Both the position numbers and the translations under genes were made by a program. Shown in pieces: positions 11,530-23,900 of a stretch of DNA of 64,000 nucleotides. The stretch lies in contig NC_134878.1 of the NCBI RefSeq assembly GCF_041734735.1, forward strand, positions 47,475,252-47,539,251, given 5' to 3'. Every line of letters starts with the position of its first letter. Position 1 is the stretch's first letter. Under the pieces are notes generated by a model, which saw nothing but the letters and a program-made list of their open reading frames with translations, was not told where the DNA came from and searched no databases. The stretch is from Babylonia areolata. Lineage: Eukaryota > Mollusca > Gastropoda > Neogastropoda > Buccinidae.

Positions 11530-11735
11530 TGCTTATAAGCGAGTTTCGGATATATGCAAGTCTGACGCTCAGATTTGCATATAAGCGAGTTTTCGTATAT
11601 ATGCAACTCGGATATATGCAAGCGATTTTGCCGGTCCCGAGCACTTGCATATATCCGAGTTCCACTGTATGTATGTATGTATAAACGTGAAGAACGTGCA
11701 TGTATCCTAGCACTGTGTCTGTTCCCTGTTTTCAA

Positions 11736-11957
11736 TCAGCTGGCCACTGACTCAATGCGGGCTCTCTTGGAGGTGGTGCCGGTGGCCTTTTTGCGGGCAG
11801 TGCCCTCATTCTCCTTGTCAGCAGCAGACGACGAAGCGTGACGTGAGGCCTGCTGCTGCACATGCCTGGTCACCGTGGAAACCCCGTCCACAAACTTGGT
11901 CTTGAAGAGCACGTTGGCGTTGTTGAACATCCCGTCCTTCAGCGACACCACGATGAA
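11736..11957 (-). CDS. smc2: smc2 exon 25 (aa 1140-1212), C-terminus
   Basis: [20 protein letters not shown] then [10 protein letters not shown] complete the head. The remaining 43 residues are a Ser/Ala/basic tail with ADKENEG (KEN at aa 1187-1189) and a basic KRAR patch. Stop TGA at 11736-11738. Confidence 0.96.
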   Translation of the reverse strand, partial: FIVVSLKDGMFNNANVLFKTKFVDGVSTVTRHVQQQASRHASSSAADKENEGTARKKATGTTSKRARIESVAS

Positions 11958-14900
11958 CTGAGGGGCAAAGAGGGCAGCACATGTCATCAGCGGCAGTCCG
12001 TTTCCCGGGAACGGAAACAGCAAGAGGGTAAGCGTATACTGTAAACTACCTTGTGGACGCCTGGTATCTTGAAAATGCCCACTCCCCCATATGGAGTTAA
12101 AAAAACTTGTGCAAAGGGCAGAGTATCTTGAAAACGACCACCCACAACTTTGAAAAAAGAATAAGAAAATTATCATGATGTTGATCAAAAACTTGTGCAA
12201 AGAGTAAAACACCTAGTAAACGCCCAGCCACAAATTTGAAAAAAGAATAAGAAAATTATCATGATGTCAGTTTGCAATTTGTGATTGTGTTGCTTTACAG
12301 AACAGTACACATTTAGATTAACAGATAAAGAATCAAACACCTGCAAGAGATGTCGATGAGTCATTGAAAAACCAAGTGAGATTATGATATCATTCCATAA
12401 CACAGCGTCTTGTTTCAGAAGATAGCTTTTTACTCTCACTCCCAGTCTCTCTCACACACAAAAATGAGCGCACATGTGCACATAATGAGATGAGATTTTC
12501 ACAAAGAAACACGTCCACTACACATCTGAACAAATTCCTACTGATTATACCACTTTATCGAGACTTCCCATACACATATATATCAAATTCCCAGCCAGTA
12601 CTGTATGGTGAGGAACTAATTATGGCAATACGCTCCCAGTAAATGCCCATCCCATTTTATGGGTGAAATTTTTACATAGAGAGGATGGGTGCTTAACATG
12701 GTAGCAGTACATGTCAAAGTATGGAAGATGATTAGGATTGGTGATATACCTTTCTTTTCTTGTTTTGTTTTTTTTTGTTTTGTTTTTTTCTTTTTACACA
12801 CAAGTATGTTATTGGGAAAGATTTTACCATAGGTGATAGCAGGAAGATACTAAATGAGTACGGAAGATTTCTTTCCAGTTGCAGCCAGTCACATTTTATT
12901 CGAACCTCTTGCTGCTCTCTCCAACACACACACACACACACACAACATACATATAAAAAAAATAAAATAATGATGAAAAAAAATACCCAGGGCATGAAAA
13001 GTGCCACCTTACCTGTGAATGCTTGAAGTGCGAGCGGATCATCTGTCCAATGTTCTGAGTGTGAGAGAGGTCCAGGGCAGCGTCCACTTCGTCCAAGATG
13101 TACAGGGGGGCCGGTTTGAACAGCAGCATGGCCAGGATCAGCGACAGAGCCACCAGGGACCTGCACAGAATAATAATAATAATAATAATAATCATGGATA
13201 CTTGTTCAGCGCTTTCTTCCCTTAAAAGAAGCTCAAAGCGCTTTACAATAAACACTGAACACATACACACATGCGCAATTACTTACAAAACTAAGAAGAA
13301 AAAATAATGATTTAACGCAAAAAAAACATAAAACAGATTAAAAAACTACGCATATTACATTAATTACACAGACACACACAGTCTGCATGGCTTATAACTG
13401 AATGTCACTGGAAATGTCATCACGCACTGTACAACATCACACCATGTTACCCCACTTCTCACAGCATGACGGTTTTGCATAGCGCGAACACATACCACAA
13501 ACAATGCAATCAGAACATGGATGTTTTTGTACACATCTAACATAAACCACAAACAATGCAATCAGCACATGGATGTTTTTGCAAACATCTAACATAAACC
13601 ACAAACAATGCAATCAGAACATGGATGTTTTTGCACACATCTAACATAAACCACAAACAATGCAATCAGAACATGGATGTTTTTGTACACATCTAACATA
13701 AACCACAAACAATGCAATCAGAACATGGATGTTTTGCACACATCTAACATAAACCAAAAACAATGCAATCAGAACATGGATGTTTTTGCACACATCTAAC
13801 ATAAACCACAAACAATGCAATCAGAACATGGATGTTTTTGCACACATCTAACATAAACCACAAACAATGCAATCAGAACATGGATGTTTGTGCACCCACC
13901 TAACAGTTAACATAAACCACAAACAATGAAATCAGAACGCAAGTTTTGCATACATCTAAAATACACCACAAGCAAAGAAATAAGAACATGTTTTGCATAC
14001 ACCTAACATAATAATTGCATATTGTTATCATATGCCTTGTGTCTATTCTTAAAATGCTATTTTAAGCCTATCCTTTCACTGTAATTTTGTATTGCACATG
14101 TAAGGCCGTTATGATGTATGTACGATTTACTATTACCTTTTAAAGGTTTTTGTCATTGTTGTCGTCTACTGTGATTATTGATTGTACACAATGGGTTGCT
14201 CTAGCTTGACATCTAAACATTTTATGTCTTTTATGTATACATGTTGAATGTCTGTGATTTTCATGTACGTGTTTTACGTCACAAATTTCTCTTGTCTCGG
14301 ATGAGACTATAAACCAAGGTCCTGTGTGTAGCACGCACTTAGCACACGTAAAAGAACCCACGACAACAAAAGGGTTGTTCCTGGCAAAAATCTGTAGAAA
14401 AATCCACTTCGATAGGAAAAACAAATAAAACTGCATGCAGGAAAAAATTTTTTAAAATGGGTGGCGCTGTTGTGTAGCAACGCGCTCTCCCTGGGGAGAG
14501 CAGCCCGAATTTCACACAGAGAAATCTGTTGTGATAAAAAGAAATACAAATACAAAATACAAATAAAAGTATTCTGTATTCTGTACACACCAAAGACAAT
14601 GAATTCAGAACACGAGTGTTTTGCATACATCTAACATACACCACTAACAATGAAATCAAACACAAGTGTTGGCATACATCTGACAGAAACCAGAAACAGT
14701 CAAATAAGACAAAACATGGGTGTTTTGCACTCATCTAACATGGGTGTTTTGCACTCATCTAACAGACACCACGAACAATGAGCAGTTCAGGCTTCTCCCA
14801 CGTGCCAGTCAGAGGTGGCTACCCACTTTAGGAACGTCCCTATGGACACCTTCTGCTTGAAAGATAAAGCTCTAGTCTGAGAGGTAGCCTTCAAGAGAAC

Positions 14901-17900
14901 TGAACAGTTTTCCTCTTGCTGTTATTGTTGCTGCTGTATATAAATAGATCAGAAACGAGCTTTACCTCTGCCCACCACTGAGCTCACTGAGTGACTCTTT
15001 CCACACGTCACCAAAGGCAACCTTGACCTCCAGGCCATCCAGCACGGTCTGACCTTCAGGGGGTGCCAGCTTGGCCTGGGTCCCAGGCAGTAAGGTGGAG
15101 AAAATGGAGCCAAAGTCCTGCAATAAAAAAAGGTGTGATTAAGCGTTGCATCATCTTTCCTGTTTAGTCATAGATTGCTGTTCTGTCTGCTGAAGACTGC
15201 CGAGCCAGACTTTTTCTGGCCTGCAGAGCCACTCCAGTGTGCTTGTAGCTGGCTTCACAGTCACAGTTTTTGCGTTTGGGCAAATCCATATACGCTACAC
15301 CACATCTGTTAGGCAGATGCTTGACCAGCAGCACAACCAAACATGCTTAGCTAGACCTTAAGTGCATGCTTATATATTTGTGTACCTATCAGAGTGAATT
15401 TCTTCTACAGAATTTTGCAGAGGACAACACCCTCGTTGCCATGGGTTCTTTTTCAGTGCTGCTCTTGGTTTATCGTCTCATCCAAATGACTAGACGCTCA
15501 GTTTGATTTTCCAGTCAAACTTGGGAGAAAGGGTGAGAGTGGGATTCAAACCCACACCCTCATGGACTCTGTATTGGTATCCGAGTGCCTTGAACATTGT
15601 GCCACCTTCCTCACAGTCACATCTTCCTTGAAACTGAAGGGCAACCATTACTGGGCTCTTTCAACATACGCTGTCGTCAGGAAAAAAAATGTTCATAACG
15701 TTTTGCCCCTTTCTCATTGTTGTTTTCAAACATTTTGTGGGGTACGGTATTCTGCTCTAATTTGTATCAGCTTTCTTGAAACAGCAAATTTATCTGCGGG
15801 GAAACGTTGACAGTTCTCTCTTGCTCCTCCACACTGCACTGAAATTTTTTCTACTGTCTGTATGAATATCCAATAAAATTATTAATCTGTCAGTAACACT
15901 CAGCATATCACTACCAAGTTATTATGACATAAACACAATGATGGTAATTTAATATGATGGATAAAATAATAGCCACAACGGCATAAATATAATCAAACAT
16001 AATCACTAGAATAAGCTCATTCAAAATTATGTAAATTCTCCTTTTCATAATAAGTTCACAGCTAAAATTCTGATCACACACAAAACCTTACATTGTGACC
16101 AATACTACCATACCTTGTTAACTTGTTCCCAGGCTTTTTGGAGAGCTTCATTCTTCTTTTTGTCCAGTTCGTCAATGACCGCCTGAATCTTGGCTTTGTC
16201 GTTCAGCACAATCTTACGTTTCTTCATGAGGTCCGAGTACTGTAATGATAAAACGCATTCTGTGAGGATGGTGTGTAACTCAACTCTGTGTGTGTGTGTG
16301 AGGGGGAGGGGGGGGGGAGGGGGTGTGCATGCATGTGTGCGTGTGTTGTTGAATGACATGTTCTGATTTATTCAAAAGAATTCTTAAATTATTTCTGCTA
16401 AAAAATAATAAAATAAAAAAAAAGAAGAAAAAGCTATATGGTTTAACAATTTGAAGATGATTTTTACTTCCATTCTTCTGATTGAATCATATACGAGTTT
16501 TTCTACTTCCTAATATAGACCTAATAATCGCAGGCACACACACACACACACACACACACACCGCATCTCGCCACACACTCACAGTTGGACACACAAACAC
16601 ACTATGCACATCACACTACACTACACCACACCACCACCCACCCTACTCTTCACCACACAGCACACCGCACTCCCACGCCATCAAACCACCTCTCCCCAAA
16701 TCCTTTCAAGCCTCCCAAACCACATTCCTACCTGTTCTTCAGCAGAGCCCAGCAGGTTCATGGCTCTCATGTTGACGTTCTTGGCCAGCTTGTCCTTGGT
16801 CTCCGTCAGCTTCTGGATGCGCCTCTCAGCTTCCTTGGGGTCATTGACGGAAAAGTCGTAGGGAGAGTTGGGCTGCCCGAAGAACTGACGCTCGTCAGCA
16901 ATCCAGTCATACTTCTCCAGCAGCAGTGTGACCTGCGGGCAGAGGGCAAGGTGGTGTTTTAGTTTTATTCATCTTCTGCACTGGTGGACTGCAACTCCTC
17001 CAACGTTAAACCTGATGTACAGGTGGGTTTTTACATGTACGGCCTTTTTTATCACACCATGCACACAACCTGTTTTCAGGGGTGTGGCATGACGGGTATG
17101 TATGCGTTTCCATGACGCACTGAATGCCGACATGGATTACAGGATTTTTAACGTGTGTATTTATCTTCTGCATGCATGTATGTATGCAAAGGGGGTTCGG
17201 GCACTAGCAGGTCTGCACATACGTTGACAGGGGATCTTGGAAAATTCCCAACCCTTAATGCACTGGCAGAAAGGTCTTATTCATCATTGCCATTCTTCAC
17301 TAGTTCAGTTCCAATACCACTTGGTATAACAATATATAAATATTGTATTGTATTGTATAACACTTTTGTCACAACAGATTTCTCTGTGTGAAATTTAGGC
17401 TGCTCTCCCCAGGAAGAGCGTGTCACACTGACAGCACAACCCTTTTTTTTCTTTTCTTTTTTTCAGCCTGCAATTTTATTTGTTTTCCTATCAAAGTGGA
17501 TTTTTCTACAAAATTTTGCCAGGGACAACCCTTTTGTTGCCGTGGGTTCTTTTACATGCGCTAAGTGCATGCTGCACACAAGACCTCTGTTTAACGCCTC
17601 ATCCAAATGACTACCGCCCAGACCACCACCCAAGTCTAGAGGAGGGGGAGAAAATACTGGTGACTGTGGGGATTCGACTCGGTGCACTCAGATTTGCACT
17701 CAGATTCTCTCGCTTCCTACGCAGATGCGTCACCACTAGGCCAACACTCCATACACAGAGAAACAAACAGCTGCCGCCACTCACCTGTCTAGCTGCGTCC
17801 TGGGAGTCTTTCTGACCCTTGGACACCTTGTGTTGCAGCTCCTGGACCTTCAGTTGTGCAGCGCTGGACTCCTTCTGCAGCGCCCGCTGCTCCGAGGCGG

Positions 17901-20900
17901 CTGCCGTGATGTCCTTGTTGCGTGCCTTCAGCAGGTCCTTCTGCTTGTTCACCTCCTGCTGGGCCCCCTTCACTTCGTCCTGGGCAACACGGAAATAATC
18001 CTCTTTTACATTTTGTCTATAGGGAAAAGAGGGTGCTGCATAAGCATGAAGAAGGGTGGGCAACATGGAAATCCTCTTCTGCATTTTGTCTATTGGAAAA
18101 GTGGACGCTGCATGGGGTATGCAGAAGGGAGGTAATATACTATGGGAGGTAATATACTACCAGCGGTCAACAAGCTGCACCTACTTTAGTACTTATGATC
18201 TCTATACATGAGCTGGGTAGTAGTTTGCACAACACAGTGCATTTTGTCTATGGGAAAAGAGGATGCTGCATGGGCATGCAGAAGGGAGGTAGGCCTAATA
18301 TACTAAGAGAGATAATATTACTAAGGGAGGTCACAAGCTGCACCTGCTTTTGATCTCTATGCATGAGCGGGACAGTAGTTTGCACGAGACAGGAATCATA
18401 CCCACCACACCTAGTCTGCACCGGTGGGTCACTGCATAGTATGTGAAATTAGAATCAATATCAACAGTGTTGCAGTTTTTCGTTGTTTTTAATTCTATTT
18501 CGTTGTTTTTAAATTCTATTTCTTTAAAATCATTTATCCTTCGTTGTTTAATTATTGAATTATTAGTGAATCACAGAGAGGGCCCAAAATGTGTAGAGCA
18601 CCGGGTAAAAACCACGCTATGAGGACCATTGGGTTATGTAATGCCCAGTGGACCCACCTCGAGTGGCTGGCAGGCTAGCAGGCAGGATTCAAAAGGGTGT
18701 TGATACAAATGTGTATCTGAAAACTGGATGTTAAAACCACTCAGTCAGTCAGTGTAAAAGTCTACCAGGTGTTAAAACCACCACTGGTTATTTTAACGGA
18801 CAGTCTACAACCTTCAAAATAGATAAGTAATTTTTCTGTGATTCTGATTAATAATTTGTCATCACGTTATTGTTTAATCTTTGAATTATTAGTAAATTAT
18901 TGAGAGGGCTCAAAAAAAACAACAACAACAACAAAAAAATCACTTATCTTTGTGAGGACAAAGTGATATTTCTGTGTAATTGACTGATAATTTGTTCTCG
19001 CGTTGTTGTTTAATTATTGAATTATTAGTGAATCACAGAGAGGGCCCAAAATGTGTAGAGCACCGGGTAAAAACCACGCTATGATGACCATTGGGTTATG
19101 TAATGCCCAGTGGACCCACCTCGAGTGGCTGGCAGGCTAGCAGGCAGGATTCAAAAGGGTGTTGATACAAATGTGTATCTGAAAACTGGATGTTAAAACC
19201 ACTCAGTCAGTCAGTGTAAAAGTCTACCAGGTGTTAAAACCACCACTGGTTATTTTAACGGACAGTCTACAAGCTTCAAAATAGATAAGTAATTTTTCTG
19301 TGATTCTGATTAATAATTTGTCATCACATTATTGTTTAATCTTTGAATTATTAGTAAATTATTGAGAGGGCTCAAAAACAACAACAACAAACAAAACTCA
19401 CATATCTTTGTGAGGACAAAGTGATATTTCTGTGTAACTGACTGATAATTTGTTCTCGCGTTGTTTAATTATTGAATTATTAGTGAATCACAGAGAGGGC
19501 CCAAAATGTGTAGAGCACCGGGTAAAAACCACGCTATGATGACCATTGGGTTATGTAATGCCCAGTGGACCCACCTCGAGTGGCTGGCAGGCTAGCAGGC
19601 AGGATTCAAAAGGGTGTTGATACAAATGTGTATCTGAAAACTGGATGTTAAAACCACTCAGTCAGTCAGTGTAAAAGTCTACCAGGTGTTAAAACCACCA
19701 CTGGTTATTTTAACGGACAGTCTACAAGCTTCAAAACAGATAAGTAATTTTTCTGTGATTCTGATTAATAATTTGTCATCACGTTATTGTTTAATCTTTG
19801 AATTATTAGTAAATTCTTGAGAGGGCTCAAAAACAACAACAACAACAAAAAATCACTTATCTTTGTGAGGACAAAGTGATATTTCTGTGTAATTGACTGA
19901 TAATTTGTTCTCGCGTTGTTGTTTAATTATTGAATTGTTAGTGAATCACAGAGAGGGCCCAAAATGTGTAGAGCACCGGGTAAAAACCACGCTATGATGA
20001 CCATTGGGTTATGTAATGCCCAGTGGACCCACCTCGAGTGGCTGGCAGGCTAGCAGGCAGGATTCAAAAGGGTGTTGATACAAATGTGTATCTGAAAACT
20101 GGATGTTAAAACCACTCAGTCAGTCAGTGTAAAAGTCTACCAGGTGTTAAAACCACCACTGGTTATTTTAACGGACAGTCTACAACCTTCAAAACAGATA
20201 AGTAATATTTCTGTGATTCTGATTAATAATTTGTCATCACGTTATTGTTTAATCTTTGAATTATTAGTAAATTATTGAGAGGGCTCAAAAAAAACAACAA
20301 CACAAAAAAAAATCACTTATCTTTGTGAGGACAAAGTGATATTTCTGTGTAATTGACTGATAATTTGTTCTCGCGTTGTTGTTTAATTACTGAATTATTA
20401 GTGAATCACAGAGAGGGCCCAAAATGTGTAGAGCACCGGGTAAAAACCACGCTATGATGACCATTGGGTTATGTAATGCCCAGTGGACCCACCTCGAGTG
20501 GCTGGCAGGCTAGCAGGCAGGATTCAAAAGGGTGTTGATACAAATGTGTATCTGAAAACTGGATGTTAAAACCACTCAGTCAGTCAGAGTAAAAGTCTAC
20601 CAGGTGTTAAAACCACCACTGGTTATTTTAACGGACAGTCTACAAGCTTCAAAACAGATAAGTAATTTTTCTGTGATTCTGATTAATAATTTGTCATCAC
20701 GTTATTGTTTAATCTTTGAATTATTAGTAAATTATTGAGAGGGCTCAAAAACAACAACAACAACAACAAAAAATCACTTATCTTTGTGAGGACAAAGTGA
20801 TATTTCTGTGTAACTGACTGATAATTTGTTCTCGCGTTGTTGTTTAATTATTGAATTATTAGTGAATCACAGAGAGGGCCCAAAATGTGTAGAGCACCGG

Positions 20901-23900
20901 GTAAAAACCACGCTATGATGACCATTGGGTTATGTAATACCCAGTGGACCCACCTCGAGTGGCTGGCAGGCTAGCAGGCAGGATTCAAAAGGGTGTTGAT
21001 ACAAATGCGTATCTGAAAACTGGATGTTAAAACCACTCAGTCAGTCAGTGTAAAAGTCTACCAGGTGTTAAAACCACCACTGGTTATTTTAACGGACAGT
21101 CTACAAGCTTCAAAACAGATAAGTAATTTTTCTGTGATTCTGATTAATAATTTGTCATCACGTTATTGTTTAATCTTTGAATTATTAGTAAATTATTGAG
21201 AGGGCTCAAAAAAAACAACAACAACAAAAAATCACTTATCTTTGTGAGGACAAAGTGATATTTCTGTGTAATTGACTGATAATTTGTTCTCGCGTTGTTG
21301 TTTAATTATTGAATTATTAGTGAATCACAGAGAGGGCCCAAAATGTGTAGAGCACCGGGTAAAAACCACGCTATGATGACCATTGGGTTATGTAATGCCC
21401 AGTGGACCCACCTCGAGTGGCTGGCAGGCTAGCAGGCAGGATTCAAAAGGTGTTGATACAAATGCGTATCTGAAAACTGGATGTTAAAACCACTCAGTCA
21501 GTCAGTGTAAAAGTCTACCAGGTGTTAAAACCACCACTGGTTATTTTAACGGACAGTCTACAAGCTTCAAAACAGATAAGTAATTTTTCTGTGATTCTGA
21601 TTAATAATTTGTCATCATGTTATTGTTTAATCTTTGAATTATTAGTAAATTATTGAGAGGGCTCAATTTATTTCAGAATAACCTTCATTTTTCTTCAAAA
21701 TAGAATCTGCTATGAAACAAAACCCATATGCACCCTTCCACTGGCAAAGAGGAGACAACCCGACAAAAATCCCCAATCCCACGGGTTTCATACAGTACCA
21801 ATGGGATGAATGGCTGTTGGGTTAAACAGTCACTAACTGTATGCAGTCTGGCCTTAGGGCGACACCAGGCTGACGGACTCCACACAGATGGACATCCATT
21901 GCCCTTCCCTGATAAGAGGCTCTGTCAGGGTGACCGAATATTTTCCCTCACCACATGGAACACCCTTCTATGGATACTAAAAAAACCCTGTCTCGCGTGC
22001 ACCTCGGGGATCAGCTGCATAGCACGAGACATAAATTCAGATCCCCAAAACCCCAAAACAGGCGTGGCAAAAGAGGTGGGAAAAGATTGTGCTTAGGTAG
22101 CAGAATGACAAAAGCAGAGCGGCTGTCAAAGAAATGCTTTAGAATCGGCAGTTGGAATTGTTCCAGCGCAAGAATGAGAATCTCAACAATTGAGAAATTG
22201 GCATATGATTTTGACATTCTATGTCTCCAAGAGACCAGGACAAGTGCAGACAGACCAATACATTTTGAGAATTTCAGTCTTTCAAAGGAATGAAGGAAGA
22301 GGGGCAGCAATCATACTGAACAAAAACCTAAAAAACAAAGTTTCCACCATAAATCTAGAGAAATGGTGTAGCAACTCATGTGAATTAGTGGGGGTGCGTC
22401 TTGAAAAACCTGACGGAGTTCACAAAAGCATCGTGCTCATCAATGCCTATGTTCACCCAGGAACCTGCACAACAAAAGAGGATTGGGCCTTTTTAGAGGA
22501 AATAGAGAACAAACTTGGAGACTCTGTCATTATCTGTGGAGACCTTAATGCAAGATCGAAGTTATGGGACCAGCGGAACACCAACCCACAAGGACTCGCA
22601 CTTGAAGGAATGATAGGGGAAATTCTTCTCAGCCCTTTAACAACCACATCCCCAACTCGCCTTGGAACAAGACAAGGGGACAGTGACAGTGTGATCGACA
22701 TCGCTCTAACATCTCCAAAATTCAGAGCAGAAATGAATGCAGAGACGCTTCCATACCAAGGCAGCGACCACCTCCCGGTAGCTTTCAGTCTACAGAAACT
22801 GTCAGATAAACCCTGTATGAAACTGCATGATCCATTTCAGTATGAAACCAAAAAGACAACCGTCATCGAAAAATTAAGACGCAGAAGAAACAAAAGAACG
22901 GCACTGAACAGGATGCAAACTATTCAGCCCCCATGGTGGAATACCGACACAGAAAGAGCCTGGATAGAAAAACATGCGGCTGTCAAACTTTGGCAAAAAG
23001 AAAAAACAAAACCATCTCCAAAGATATTGAAACAAAAATGAAAGAAAAAACTGAACAGTTTGAAGTCATTGCTCAAGAGGCCAAAAATGACAAGTGGAAA
23101 CAGTTTTGCGAGGCACTCAGTTATGACACAACATTGACAGAGTTCTGGCAATTTTATCGTCGCATGGAAGGAAAAACGTGCACAATAACCACCCCAGACA
23201 TGTTAGACACTGACGGAACCAAGCTTAAGACAAATGAAGAAAAAGGATCTGCCTTGCTCAAACGTTTCATACAACAGAGTGATCAAAGAAACTTAGATGA
23301 GAAAAAGAAATATATTGAGGAGTTAAACCAAACCCTTATGCAGACTGGACCAGATGATGACTTGACAATGGATGATCTAAACGAGGCAATAGCTAAATGC
23401 AAGAAAGAATCGGCTCCTGGCCCAGACAAAGTTCGCTACTCAGACATCAAGGAGCTATCGGAAGAAGACAGAAGCAAACTTTTCAATCTATATCAAAACA
23501 GTTTCCACAATGGACAGGTGCCGGAGGACTGGACACACAGCTTCTTAAAACCCATACCAAAACCAGGAAAGGACCATCGTCAGGTAAGCGGCTACCGGAT
23601 CCTAACCATGCAAAACATTGCTGGAAAGCTCATGGAACGCATGATAGCCAGGAAACTTGCAAGGGATCTTGAACACAGGCACATTCTCCCTTCAAATCAA
23701 GGTGGTTACAGAACAGGCAAGTCCACATGGGAAAATGCAGCTGCTTTTGCATATGAGGTGTATGAAGGATTTCAAAGAAAAGAAGAAACACTAGCAGTAG
23801 CAATTGACCTTGAAGATGCCTACAATAAAGTCCAGTTTGCGCACCTCATGGAGCTGCTACTAAGTTATGGAGTAAGTTTGACACTGACAAGATGGATAGC

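Larger units (their letters stand above)
8544..11667 (+). mobile_element. pogo/Tigger-type DNA transposon, complete ends, with cargo
   Basis: Ends read CAGTATAACTCGGATATATG on the left and CAGTGGAACTCGGATATATG on the right (inverted), each flanked by TA (8542-8543 and 11668-11669). This is the pogo/Tigger signature. Both ends hold several further copies of ACTCGsnTATATGCAA in both orientations, spanning about 200 bp each, likely transposase sites. The body carries a transposase C-terminal remnant (8901-9341) and a vertnin-like OTU frame (about 9402-10457), then non-coding AT-rich and GT-repeat DNA. The helix-turn-helix and DDE catalytic domains are absent, so it would need a transposase in trans. 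It was inserted in a (TA)n tract next to the smc2 3' end. Confidence 0.85.

Noticed and set aside
18541-21668. Regulatory or origin-like function for the 460-bp array
   Set aside because: AT-rich patches and a hairpin are present but nothing specific supports an origin or enhancer; left as satellite.
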